64,000 bases of DNA, from the NCBI GenBank assembly GCA_016647705.1, contig CM028325.1, positions 27,136,474-27,200,473 of the forward strand, read 5' to 3'. Shown piece by piece: positions 1 through 13,400 of this stretch. Origin of the DNA: Eucommia ulmoides (lineage: Eukaryota; Streptophyta; Magnoliopsida; Garryales; Eucommiaceae). The position numbers and the translations under genes were made by a program. The notes under the pieces are model-generated. The model had not been told where the DNA came from and made no database searches. It worked only from the letters and a program-made list of their open reading frames with translations. Position 1 is the stretch's first letter. Every line of letters begins with the position of its first letter.

Positions 1-1462
1 CCTTTGTAAAGTCTAATGACCTAACGAAAATCCAAAAATAGAAGATCATTAACTCGTGGAAGTGGTAAGAAAAATCAAAAATATAAAACAACAACAACAA
101 CTAAGCCTTTGTCCCACAAGTAGGGTCAGCTACGTGAATCCGTTTAGGTTCAATGATTCAGGATAATGGCGAAATTGAGGAGGATATTATTCATAGAGTC
201 AAGGCATGATTGGTTGAAGTGGAGAAGTGCAGTTGGGGTGATATGTGATTATAGGATACCGTTGAAATTCAAAGAAAAATTCTACAAAATTACAATAAAA
301 CCTACTCTTCTGTATGGTTCAGAATGTTGGGCAGTAAAAACAAAATATGTTTAGAAAATTGGTGTAACAGAAATGAGGATGCCACAGTGGAGTGGATGAG
401 TGGGAAGACGAGAATGGATAAAATTAAGAGAGAAACTATTAGAGAGAATTTAGGAATAGCTGAAGAAAAAAAATGAGAGAAAATCGTTTACGATGGTTTG
501 GACATTTGCATAGAAGACCCATAAAAGTATCAGCGAGAAATTGCGATTTAGTTCAAGTGCGGAGGGTACTAAATAAATGGATTACCAATAAGAGTTTCTA
601 TACAAAAACAGTAAAAAAAGATTATTTGAAATGTCTTTGGTATAGGTCAACACATCATGTATATAAAGAAAATAAATGATAACATAAGAATGATCTACTG
701 AGAACAGATTCCATTTTAACCACCCATGTGGAGTGCCTAGAAAAAGGTTTGGATCAGCAAGCAGTAATGAATTTTTTGAATACTTAAATCAATCAATCTT
801 AAACACAAAACACTATACTTGTAGGATCTTTCAGAGCATAATAGGAATTGAAGAGTGATCTTGGGCATCTCTTACCTCAAAAGCTAGCTCATGAGGTGAG
901 GTTTTCTCTCGCACTTGTAGACACGACATTTTAACCGTCCCGCAAAAAAATTATGTTTTATTTTAAAATTTATTTTATTTTTATTTTCAGAAAATAAAAA
1001 AAATAGAGAAAAAAGAAAAGAAAAAATGAAAAAAAGAAAAGAGAGAAGAAAAAAAAAAAGAAAAAAAAATTGAAAAGAAAAGGTTTCCTTGTCAAAATGG
1101 GATTAGGTTTCCCTTTCCCTTTCTTTTTAGATTTTGTTTCCTTTTCCTCGTCGAATTTGGACTAGGGTTTCCTAAAGTTTCTAAAAAATTTCACTCTACC
1201 TCCTTCCTATAAATAAGACCCTCCTCCTCATAATTTAAACAAAAAAAATAAAATTCAGAGAGAAACCCTTCGGAGAGATTCAAAAATTGAGAGGAGTCAC
1301 CCTCTTTGGAAGAGTGATTCTCAAAACCCTTTCGAGAAACCGTCTGCGAGAGAAGAAAATACAGGTATCGAGATTCTTGACCTAGAATAAGTATGTTTTT
1401 CTAATTTTTAATTCTTTTTTCACTTTATTTTATTCTTTTCGCAATTTAAATTTCTGCAAGTT

Positions 1463-1493
<31 letters not shown>

Positions 1494-4400
1494 TGTATTG
1501 TCGTTCGATGATCCGATGAAAACGTCGAGGTGGGTTTCTCATGCTTAAACTTAACCCCCGATCGTTAGATGAAGGACTTTTTCATTATTTACTTTATTTT
1601 ATTTTGTTTTGTTTATAAATTCATAAACACAAAAAAATAAAGTCGTACGATGATCCGATGAAAACGTCGGGGTGGATTTCTCGTGCTTAAACCTAACCCT
1701 CGATCGTTAGGTGAATGATGTTTTCGTTGTTTATTTTTCTGTATTTTTCTTATTTATTTTTATTCTTATTATCAAAACCCTAAAAAACAAAAACAAAAAA
1801 TCAAAATAAAAAAAATAAAATAATAAAATCTTTTATTTGTGGAAATTAATCCTTGCAAACCTTAAAGTGAATCCGACGATTCGATAAATCGTGGGAGAGT
1901 TTTCCGTGACCTCATTTCCATTCTCTGACTTGAGTGGAATTTAGAAACGAATGGTTTTAGAAAATCTCTTCCTTCGATAAATTTTTCGTGAGATTTCTTT
2001 TAAAGTATCGAAAAGATTAATTTCAACTAATTTGTTTCAGCGAATCTCCCTCGATTCTCTTATCCATAGAATTTGAGGGAATTTCAAAACGGGATTTCTT
2101 TAAATTAATCAGGCAAACTCAAAGTAGATTTTCTTTGCATCCACTTAACATGTTTATTTCTCGTATCATTTAAACAGCATGTTTACACCACTTACATTTT
2201 TCATACATATAGTTTTTATTTTTATTTTTTTTTATTTTTTTACGAATCCACGCTACTTTTTCACATCTAGTCATGACACGTGCACCACTTCTATTTTTTT
2301 AATTAAATCATTGTCATGCATAATCACATTAATTCACGTAGTGTTCCTTATTCGAATCACGTATTCATATCAGTTTGCATTGACATATTTAAATTAAATC
2401 ATTTAGTTTTTTTTAGTCACTCTTGCATAAAAAAAAAAAAAAAAAAAAACTTATTTAGGTGTTAGTTTTGCATTCATATTTCCAAATCTCATGCATCTAT
2501 TTTAGTTTGCCTATTTAAATTAAAGAAGTCTCTCGGAGACATACATAAAACCCCCCGATGACCATCCTTATCGAATCTTTAATATTCGATATGAGATTAT
2601 ACCTGGAGAACATTCCAAAAAAAAAAATTCCAAAAACTTATCCCACCTTATTTGTGAAAATTCCAAAAAGATTTTATAAGAAGTAAATGATTTCAAAATA
2701 AAATAAAACACTCGGACTAAACTAATTGGACTTAATTAGACATAAAGTACCATTTTCAGACGGGCGTCTTGGGGTGCCTAATACCTTCCCCGAGCGTAAC
2801 CGACCCCCAAGCCTTCAAATGAATCTTTGGTTTGACCGTATTTTTTGGAGTCAATTTTTTACTTAGGCCTTTTAAATTGTTTTCTAAAAATCGGTAACCT
2901 AGCACACCATTTAAACTCAATACTAGGTGGAGACTCCTTATTTTTTTTAAAATGGCCTAAGTATATTTTTTAGAAAATCAGCGCTTTAAAAAATCCCTGT
3001 CTCCTTAATTATTATTTATTATTCTTTTCCTTTTCGGAAAAACGGGGCGCGTCAGCTGGCAACTCCACTGGGGATTGTTTTAGGGTCGAGCCTAATATGT
3101 CCAAATAAGTCCAACTATTCCATGTCTGAATGTTATATTTTATTTTGTTATCTTTTCTTTCTATTTTTTGTAAATAAGTCGTGATGTTTATTTCTTTTTT
3201 TTTTCTTGGGCTCTTATATTGTTATAAACCCTCCGACACAAATCCGGTCGTCTTGTATCCATATTATCCCCTTGGGATTCTATGATACAAGGCGGGGGAT
3301 TTCATACTTAATGGATTGATGATATCTTAGGAAATCTTAAAAACCAAACGAGTTCAAAGTTTCCAATACTGGTTAAGCTATGAAAGAATTTGCATAAATC
3401 ATTATCTGTTTTGATCGGTCGTTATCGGAGTTGAAAACTTTGAACTCGGATGGGTTTTAAGACTACCTAAGACCTACGTGGACTAATAAATAGGTTTGTT
3501 ATAGAACAAAACGAGACAGGAAAATTGATCCCAGAAAAGCAATTCTGGTTCCCCCCCATTCGAAGTCCGGTCTTTACTCGTAGCTGAGCCCAGACTCACT
3601 CCAGGATGACATCAGAAAGCAATCCCGAATCTCCCCGTGCGGCCCAGATGGCTCGTATGCAAGAAACCATTGACATGCTGAGAGAAAAGATTAACGAACT
3701 TAGCCAGCCTCAGGAGGCACCTATTCCCCCGTCCAGTGGAACTCCAGTGACTGAATCACCAAATAGAAACCCTCTAAGTGCCGAGATGGAGAACTCCGTG
3801 CCGAATCCGAACCATGCCGGCCCGAACTTCGCAGGATCAGTCTACTATGGACCCCAGATGGGCCCTCATAATTTCGCCTATGGAGCATTAGTATACCCCA
3901 GCCAGGGGTATATCTATCAAGCTCCACCCGACAGTTCAGCCTCTCCCGCAGCCCAGATCTTCATCCACCCAGAGAGGGTCGTTGCTCCATCGAATGATCC
4001 AAATGCTAATTGACCGGCCCCGGCCGTTGAAACCGCAAACAGAAACGAAGATAGACCCTCTCCAGCCTGGGTTCTGAAAATGGAGGAATTGGAGAAAACC
4101 ATAGAAGAACTAAAAAGGGAGAAGTCATCCAAAAAAGCAGCGTACAAGGAGCTATCAGCACCATCCCGGGTGGTGTATCCGGAAAACTTCGTAGTTCCGG
4201 AATTCACGAAGCATGACGGTATTGGTCCCCCAGAATGGTATGTCAGTATCTACAAGGAGGAGTTGGAAGTTCATGCTCGGAACGAAGACCTTTGCCTGAA
4301 GATGTTTCGACGATCGTTGAAAGGACCGGCTCTCAACTGGCATATGACCATGGACTTGGCGTAGATTCAGACATTCAAGGATCTGGTAGAGGCCTTCTGT

Positions 4401-7400
4401 GAACAGTATGTGTACAATAAAGATGCCGCGCCAGACCGTAATACCCTTTACCAGATACTGAAGAGAAAAGATGAAAGCTTCCGAAGGTATACTGCCCGCT
4501 GGAAGGAAAAAGCTGCCAAAGTTGTCCCTAGGCTGAGCAAGGAGGCTCAGTTGGAGATATTCAAGTCAATCCAGACATCGCCATTCTATCGAGATCTATT
4601 GAGCATAGCAGTGACTTCCTTCGGCGATACGATCAAACAAGTCAAGGTGATAGAAGAGGGAATAAGAAGCGGAAAAATTGAAGGGACCTCGCCCGATCCG
4701 ACTAAGAGGTTAGCCCCGCCAAAGAAAAGAGAAGATGAGGTAGCTGTCATCGTTTCCCCCCAACAAACCCTTCACCAAAACAATCCCCAAGCTTCCCATC
4801 TCAAAATCTACCCGAACCAGAACAACCAATATCACAACTACCCTCCTCAAAATCGCCAAAATCAACATTATCCTCGAAACCAACCCTATTCCAAAGTTGT
4901 CCCCGCTATTACCAAAACGTACCTCCTCCTTACCAAAACCAGACTCCCCAATATTATCCCCAAACCTATCAAGCACCCTCTTACCATACATATTAGCCAA
5001 ACCCGAACACCCCGCCTCAAATTCCTAACCACACCCAAAAGTTAGGAACCCAATACCATCAAGGCTATCTACCTCGTACTACTGGGGAAAACTTCCAAAA
5101 CGATGATAAAGAACTGTTAGACCTTCCGGTCTCAATCACTGAGCTGTATCGAAACTTTTTAAAGCAAGGGATGCTAATACCCCTTCCATCCTACGAGCCT
5201 AAGCCCGGGTGTAAAGCTGCTTCTTCAAATGATTTCTGTTAATACCACTCGGGAACCAGAGGACATGCAACCGAGCAGTGCTTTCAGCAAAAGGAAAAGA
5301 TCCGGGAGTTCATACGGACGGGAGCCATCACGCTTTCTAAAAAGCTTGAGATCAGTGTACCAAACTGTCAGCAGAATCCGCTACCTGAGCATGCACTTTC
5401 AAGGAGTGGTGACGTCAATCTTTATCAAAATGTTGGTGGAGATGGAAGCGAGGCTCGATTTGAAAAATCTAAAGGCTACAAAACTGGGTTTTCTTGTTTA
5501 CTTTCAATTTGCTATAAGTTTTGATAAAATTGGAACGTTTTCGTGTACTCACATCTCCATCCCGTTGGTCTTTTGGATGGAAAGGGATTTTGCTCTGTAA
5601 TGACTTTTAAATTTCAATAAATGCAATACTGTTTTATCCAAAACTGTGGTCTAATATTTGAATTTTACCCTTTCAGGTACCTAAAATTGCCTACGTGTGT
5701 TGTATGTGATGTGACTGAGCGAGGATGCAAGTATATGATCTCAATACAGAACTAGACCACGATCCAATGGGAATAGCAACAAATAAAGGTTCTGTTAAGC
5801 CAAACGATGGTGAGATCCAAAAGACCCCTGACCAAATCTTACAGCAATTCGAGTGTACCGGGGGATTCGAAAGTCAAGATTGGTATCCACTGTCCTAACG
5901 ATGCTTTGATATATTGTTGCAAGATGATCAAGCTATCTCCGATGGTCCTTTAGTGATTGATAAAACTGGGTGTAAATATCCTGATTCACTTGCTGTCTGA
6001 GTTACCTAATGGCGAAAAGGAAACACAATCATCCTAGGCCAATTATTCCAATGAAAAAACTCTCAAATGTTGCAAGAAGGTCTCAATTCGCAAAGAAGAT
6101 TAAGTTCATTGATAAGCTCAGTTGCCCCTGAACCATTGTAAGTTCGATCATTATTAAAAAAAAAATGAAAAGTGGGGTAACCGAGCAAGAAGCGTTGCTG
6201 CAAATGTAGAAGAGATTTAAAGAGAAAAGAAAAAAGATAGATTGATTTGTTCAAGTTTTCCACCTCGGTCCAAATTGGCGGGCAAACAACGTTTTTCGAA
6301 ATCAAAACTTAATGGTTTTGAATGGAATCAAAATTTGTGAAAAGAAATATTGGTTGTGGTCTGGAAATGTATTGGAATTGTATTTCTCTGCAATCCAACT
6401 CAAGATCTCACAAAAAATCATATCGGGCATTGAATGTACTCGTTTTAGTAATTTTCGACATTTGCCCATTTTTTTGGACTAAATCAGTTTTGCAGGACTT
6501 GAAAAAACACAGAGCAAGCAGGAGTATTAAAACCCCAAGCATCGAATCACCTAGAAATTTGAAAAGACAAGAATCTCGTCGAGCAAGCTAAAGAGATATT
6601 GATGAAGCATGTTGAACCCTCCCATGAGTTGAAAAGTGAAATATCGGAAGTTAAAAAAAAAAAAAAAAAGTCTCATTGAAATACCCTGAGGCTTGTCGGG
6701 CTCTGAGTTGAAAAAAGAAGCTTCTAAAATCAAATGGAAGAATATCTTGATATCGCTTCGATCCAGGCACCCTCAGCCGAAGCGATTACGGCCGAAAGGG
6801 GAGAACGGAATTGCGAGTCGTCAAAGGTAACAAGTTTTTCAGACTAAATTTTTATATTTGTTCAGTTACAGGGATCTCAAAGGGACTGGAAGTATGGATT
6901 TCCCTATCACTAGGACTTCTTACCTTCCGACTCGAGTTGGAAACTCTTATTGTTGAAAACTCAAAAGCTCTAAATGAGCATTCAGGTATGCGTTTTGCCC
7001 TAAAAGGGGCGTCCAGTGAATTACACTAAACCTGATTCTCGGCGTAATGCTAAGGTACGTAGGCAATCTGAAAAGGTTCGGTCATCTGAGAGTTAGCTCC
7101 AGCCGAAGGCTGGGGCACATTTTATATCTTCCTTCTCTCATTTTTGCCCAGCCACAAGCTGGGGTATATTTTATACCTCTGAACTTTTTTTTGTCCCCCA
7201 ACCAAGAAGGCTTGGGCTTAAGTTATTTTGTATCACTCTAAACGATCCTCTAAACGGACATTTGTTCGTCATGAGTCATTCTTTTATTACTCTAAACGAT
7301 CCTCTAAACGGACACTTGTTCGTCATGAGTATCGTCATGAGTCTTTTTTTCATTACTCTAAATGATCCTCTAAACGGACATTTGTTCGTCATGAGTATCT

Positions 7401-10400
7401 TCATGAGTCTGTTTTTCATTACTCTAAACGATCCTCTAAACGAACACTAGTTCGTCATGAATATCGTCATAAGTATTTTTTTTTCATTACTCTAAATGAT
7501 ATTTTAAACGGACATTTGTTCGTCATGAGTATTGTCATGAGTCATTTTGTTATTACTCTAAACGATCTTCCAAACGGACACTTGTTCGTCATGAGTATCG
7601 TCATGAGTCATTTTATTTTATTTGTTCTGTCATTGAAAAATACACTTTGAAAAAAATCAGAAAATGGGACGTTCAAAATGACGTGATCTCCTATCTTTGT
7701 CAAGCAAGTGGAACTCGCATGACAAATAGGGGCAGCTGCAAACATGACATTTTAACTGTCCCGCAAAAAAATTATACTCTATTTTAAAATTTATTTTATT
7801 TTTATTTAAAAAAAATAAAAAAATAGAGAAAAAAAGAAAAGAAAAAATGAAAAAAAGAAAAGAGAGAACAGAAAAAAAAGAATAAAAAATTGAAAAGAAA
7901 AGGTTTCTTTGTCAAAATAGGATTACGTTTCCTTTTTCCTTTATTTTTAGGTTATGTTTTCTTTTCCTCGTCAAATTTGGACTAGGGATTCCTAAGGTTT
8001 CTAGGATTTTTCACTCCACCTCCTTCCTATAAATAAGACCCTCCTCCTCATAATTTAGACAAAAAAAAAATTCAGAGAGAAACCCTTCGGAAAAATTCAA
8101 AAATTGAGAAAAGTCACTCCCTTTAGAAGAGTGATTCTCAAAACCCTTTCGAGAAGCCGTTTACGAGAAAGGAAAATACGGGTATCGAGATTCTTAACCT
8201 AGAACAGGTATGTTTTCTAATTTTTAATTCTTCTTTCAGTTTATTTTATTCTTTTCGCAATTTAAATTTCTGCAAGTTTTATTTATTTATTTATGTATTG
8301 TCGTCCGATGATCTGACGAAAATGTCGGGGTGGGTTTCTCATGCTTAAACTTAACCCCCGATCGTTAGGTGAATGACGTTTTCATTATTTATTTTATTTT
8401 ATTTTATTTTATTTTATTTAGTTTATAAATTCATAAACACAAAAAAATAAAGTCGTCCGATGATCCAATGAAAACGTCGGAGTGGGTTCCTCATGCTTAA
8501 ACCTAACCCCCCGATCGTTTGGTGAAGGATGTTTTCGTTGTTTATTTTTCTGTATTTTCTTTATTTATTTTTATTCTTAGTATCAAAATCCTAAAAAATA
8601 AAAAAATAAAAAACAAAATCAAAAAAATAAAATAATAAAATCTTTTATTTGTAGAAATTAATCCTTGTGAACCTTAAAGTAAATTCGACGATTCGATAAA
8701 TCGTAGGAGAGTTTTTCGTGACCTCGTTTCCATTTTCTGACTCAGAGTAGAATTTAGAAACGAATGGTTTTAGGAAATCTCTTCCCTCGGTAAATTTTTC
8801 TTGGGATTTCTTTTAAAGTATCGAAAAGATTAATTTCAACTAATTTGTTTCCGCGAACCTCCCTCGATTCTCTTATCCATAGAATTTGAGAGAATTTCAA
8901 AACGGGATTGTTTTAAATTAATCAGGTAAACTCAAAGTAGATTTTCTTTGCATGCACTTAACATGTTTATTTCTCGTATCATTTGGACGGCATGTTTAGT
9001 ACACTTTCACCACTTACACATTTCATACATATAGTTTTTATTTTTATTTTTTTTATTTTTTTACGAATCCACGCTACTTTTCACATCTAGTCATGACACG
9101 TGCACCACTTCTATTTTTTAATTAAATCATTGTCACGCATAATCACATTAATTCACGTCGTGTTCCTTATTCGAATCTCGTATTCATATTAGTTTGCATT
9201 AGCATATTTAAATTAAATCATTTAGTTTCTTTTAGTCACTCTTGCATAAAAAGATAAAACTTATTTAGGTGTTAGTTTTGCATTCATATTTCCAAATCTC
9301 ATGCATCTATTTTAGTTTGCCTATTTAAATTAAAAAAGTCTCTCGGAGACATACATAAAACCCCCCGGGGACCATCCTTATCGAATCTTTAATATTCGAT
9401 AAGAGGTTATACTGTGGGAACATTCCAAAAAAAAAAAATCCAAGAACTTGTCTCACTTTATTTGTGAAAATACCAAAAAGATTTTATAAGAAGAAAATGA
9501 TTTCAAAATAAAATAAAACACCCGAACTAAACTAATTGGACTTAATTGGACATAAAGTACCGTTTTCGGACGGGCGTCTTGGGGTGCCTAATACCTTCCA
9601 CGAGCATAACCGACCCTCGAGCCTTCAAATAAATCTTTGCTTTGACCGCATTTTTTGGAGTCAATTTTTTACTTAGGCCTTTTAAATTATTTTCTAAAAA
9701 TTCGGTGACCTAACACACCATTTAAACTCAATACTCGGTGATGACTCTTTATTTTTTTTAAAACGGCCTAAGTATATTTTTTAGAAAATCAGCGCTTTAA
9801 AAAACCCATCTCCTTAATTATTATTTATTATTTATTATTCTTTTCCTTTTCAGAAAAACGAGGCGCATCAGCACTTATAACTTGACCACCAGGCTCTTTT
9901 ACATCCGATGTCAGAAAAACCCAACTATCTCTCCCTCACACATCAGGCTTTTGGTCAGCTAACCCTCGACCAGTCTCTCCCTTTGTGGCTATTAGGCTAG
10001 AGGAGTTGTAACTTGAGCTCTGATACTAATGTTGGGGTGGTCTTGGGCCTCTTTTAACCCAAAAGCTACCTTATGAGGTGAGTTTTTCCCTCACACTTAT
10101 AACCTGACCACCAGCTCCTTCGACAAACCCAACAAGAAGAACTTTTCAATTGATTAAAGTATCACGAAACAGGCAATTTATAACTTTTAGTCGAGAAGAC
10201 TGATACAATCCACAAGATAACGGACCTGATAAATCCATGAACTAAATTGTTGGTGAAGTTCATCAACTAGTGGTCCACGCACTACTGTTAAAGGAACCTG
10301 TAAATAAAAGCAATACTAGTCGTTAATAAAGTACAAGTAACTGTTTTCCAGCTCCGCACTTGTCGATTTTTCCAATCACTGGCCCATGAAAAGGAACACA

Positions 10401-13400
10401 TAATAGATTGCAAAATTAACACTTACTGATCTTGAAACAGCAACCGGAAGCGAGCCATTTGGACGAAAAATATACGCACCAGAAGACTACAAACAAATAA
10501 CAATTCATCAACATGAATACAGGATTATCGTGATAGGATTGTTATTGCTATCCTATCATACAAATTTTGTACCTGGGGATCTGAATCTCCACAACTTGAA
10601 GCATACCAAAAAAAGCTCTGGTTTACAGGCATGTCAACCTAGTAGAAACACACAAATCACTCAAAGTCTCAAAAGTAGCTTATATCCATGAGAATCTGTA
10701 ACCTATATAAAAAACTTCTTCAAATATACGATGTGCATGCAGAATTTTCCATATCAGTTCTCTATTTGCCACCGTCAGTTTGACTCTAGACTGGTTTGTT
10801 AATCAGTGAAATAATACAACATCCAGACTCCGGAACAAAAAATTACTTACCCCTGTTTCGGAATTAAACATATGTTTAAGTTGTCCAGATTTCAAAGAGA
10901 ACAACAGTTTCAGGTTTCCTGGTCCAATTTCAATAGTTTCATTCTGTGGTATTTCCACCGCGGAGATATGTCCACTTCTGCCTTTTTCTGTATAATTTGG
11001 AGCAAAAAAAAAAAACAGAATGAGTGACTAGGTGAACATTGTAGAGAACCCAATCGGCCTCACTCACTCTCAAAAGACGCCTTGTAAGATGAGGATTGCC
11101 CTAGACTTTATGTATAACTCAGGATCAGGTTAAACAAGCAATGTGGGATTTAACACGCCCCCTCACGTACAGGGTGAACTTCTGACAAACCACTGCAAAC
11201 GGATATAGAGAGAAAGACCCAACATCAATGTGGGATTTAACAAACGCAATGATTTACAACCAAGCTTAACACATCTCAATTCTCCATTATTTTAATCTGC
11301 TTCCTTTTTCTCCTATATTTTTCTGCCCTTCCTCTTTCTGCCCAGATACGTGTTCTACAGAGGCAAAAGAACTTGAGAGGACTGAAGAGCCTTCACAAGC
11401 ATGAGGTTGTCTTCAGCATATAGAAGACAATAAGTTCCATAAATCATGAAAGCAAAATCAATTATAGCTAACAGTGACAAAGTTTAAACCCTTGCCTTTT
11501 TCAATGAAGTAGGTATTCCAACCTAGAGGTGGCACTGATACTTGAATGAAAAGCCAATACCTAGGAACCTTTTTAGGCGAAATTCCCATGTAGGCCTTGG
11601 TATAGAAGTTTCTTAAGTTCCTTGTAACGTTATCCAGCTTGACATATTGAGCTTCAGCTCTCTTTCCCCTGGAATCTCGAATAACAAAGTTAGCATCACT
11701 GACCTGTCAACCGATAAAAAGAGATATTGATCAAATTGGAGCTGCCATTAGGTAAAAAAAAAGGACTGAAAACCTCCAAATAAACCAGCAGCAAAATTTG
11801 GACAACCCTTTTTAACTTTGACGAGTGGAATAATATCCACCCATTCTTGAAAGTACAGTCTAATTTCAACCCCAAAGATCAAAATTTGAAGAAAGACCAT
11901 GAAACAATAGAAAATCCTAGAATTAGCTAATAAAAAATTCATATATCAGCCGTGGGGCGGGGTTTTTTTTTGGGGGGGGGGGGGGGCAATGCCCACCCCT
12001 GGTTCTAAAGTGGATTCCCCACTGAATTCTACTATTCAAATATGGAATAAGGTGCATTATTTGTGACAATTGTGATACATGTTACTATATGTCAAAGTCT
12101 TTAAGATTCTGGAACTCATGCGTTCGGAAGTTCCACAACTACTAAAGATTCTAATAACAAGTCTAATCATACCAATTATAATTCATGTAGCATTTAGATA
12201 GCTTGGAAGGAGCCCCTTCAAATGACCACTAAATGACAATGGGTTCCTCCAATGGACTCCAAATTAATCATTAAGGTTAAAAATTTACATAAATTTGCAA
12301 TCATTTTAAACAGTCCTTAAGAACTGAAAATTGTCAATTGAGTCTCAGAAGACTTGGAAAAAAAAAATCATCTCTTTTAAAACTGGAAAAACTCGGCTAC
12401 TTTACTACCAAGCGCCCCAAGGCATTAACTTAGTAAAATGACTTAAATCTCAAAGACCACACAAATCGGTAAAAAATAAAATTATATCTCAAGACCTCAA
12501 AAATGGTTCAAATTCAAACTAAATAAAAAATGGAGCCGAAAATAATTTCCAAATCAAAATTTCTAAACTTTGTTTGACTCGATTACAATTCGGACTAAGC
12601 GCCCAATTCGAATATGTAGGCAACCCAGCTCTAATTGGGTACAATCACATCCCACAATCAAATCGCAAATTTCAAATCAAATTTTCAGAATTACGTTTTA
12701 CTTGATTCCAATTAGGCCTTAGCGCTTGATTTGGATACGTAGACAGCCCGACTCAAATTGGGAACAGTCACAATCTTTGTGAAATTCAAATTTCACACAA
12801 ATTAAATAAAGATCCAATTTCAAGTTAAGTGGGTCATTACCCACATTTCAAATAATTATGTTTCGTTCCTATTTCATATTAAAAAATTTCCATTAGTAAT
12901 TTCAAAATAAATAGGTTATTTATCTAGTTAAAAACAAATCATCTCTCAATTTCCCCCTTTCTCCAATAAGCCAGACTTGTGGTAACATATTATTGGAATC
13001 AAGGAGGATGCTCTTGAAATAAGATAATGTTAAAAAAAAGATCAGTTTTATCTGGAATGGATTTGACCTTAACACAAAAAACCCACACGACTTTTGACTC
13101 CCTGTGTGGGTGAAATCTCGTGCTGCTCTAAAACAACTAAATGTTTGCGCAACAGCACGCAACAAACACATGATTACATCGTGGACAAAAACAGTGGTTC
13201 AAAGATTAACATTACGCCCAAGCACATTGGGGTCTGAACGAGGAAACATATTTAAGTAATAATATTCTATTTTCTCATTCAATGTAACCGTCCATATTTT
13301 TACCACCTAGCGATTTCAAAAAGTGCCCACAGCAGACTAAAGCATTCATGATCTTTCCGGTGTTATTTAAGTTTGTTAAAAGAGTATTTCTTTCTTTCAT

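Larger units (their letters stand above)
916..9870 (+). mobile_element. Tat/Ogre-like Ty3-gypsy element, gag-only derivative
   Basis: Complete 8955-bp LTR element with two LTRs of about 2.14 kb (916-3054 and 7737-9870), each bounded by TG and CA. A perfect 5-bp target duplication GCACT lies at 911-915 and 9871-9875. A tRNA-Arg type primer binding site follows the 5-prime LTR and a polypurine tract precedes the 3-prime LTR. Only a decayed gag is recognisable; protease, reverse transcriptase, RNase H and integrase are absent. Gag type, PBS and LTR length point to the Tat/Ogre lineage (inference). It landed in the left repeat of a TRIM that already sat in intron 19 of mannosidase copy A. In one hand-aligned stretch of about 120 bases (2041 against 8852) I counted roughly nine differences between the LTRs, so the insertion is not recent. 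Confidence 0.9.
846..10125 (-). mobile_element. TRIM element (family 3) split by a nested gypsy insertion
   Basis: A short terminal-repeat retrotransposon in miniature. The right repeat is 10030-10125. The left repeat is 846-915 joined to 9876-9903, interrupted by the Tat/Ogre-like element at 916-9870. Between them (9904-10029) is a short non-coding interior. Immediately inside the right repeat, at about 10015-10028, the minus strand has a primer-binding-site-like TAGTATCAGAGC, close to the initiator-Met tRNA type TGGTATCAGAGC. The two repeats share blocks such as CTTGGGC, AAAAGCTA and ATGAGGTGAG. Orientation is therefore minus. No clear 5-bp target duplication is visible (ATAGG left, AACCC right). 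It codes for nothing. Confidence 0.65.

Noticed and set aside
7232-7614. Regularly spaced repeats that look CRISPR-like
   Set aside because: Units are contiguous imperfect tandems of 55-68 bp with no unique spacers, inside a plant retrotransposon; no cas-like genes.
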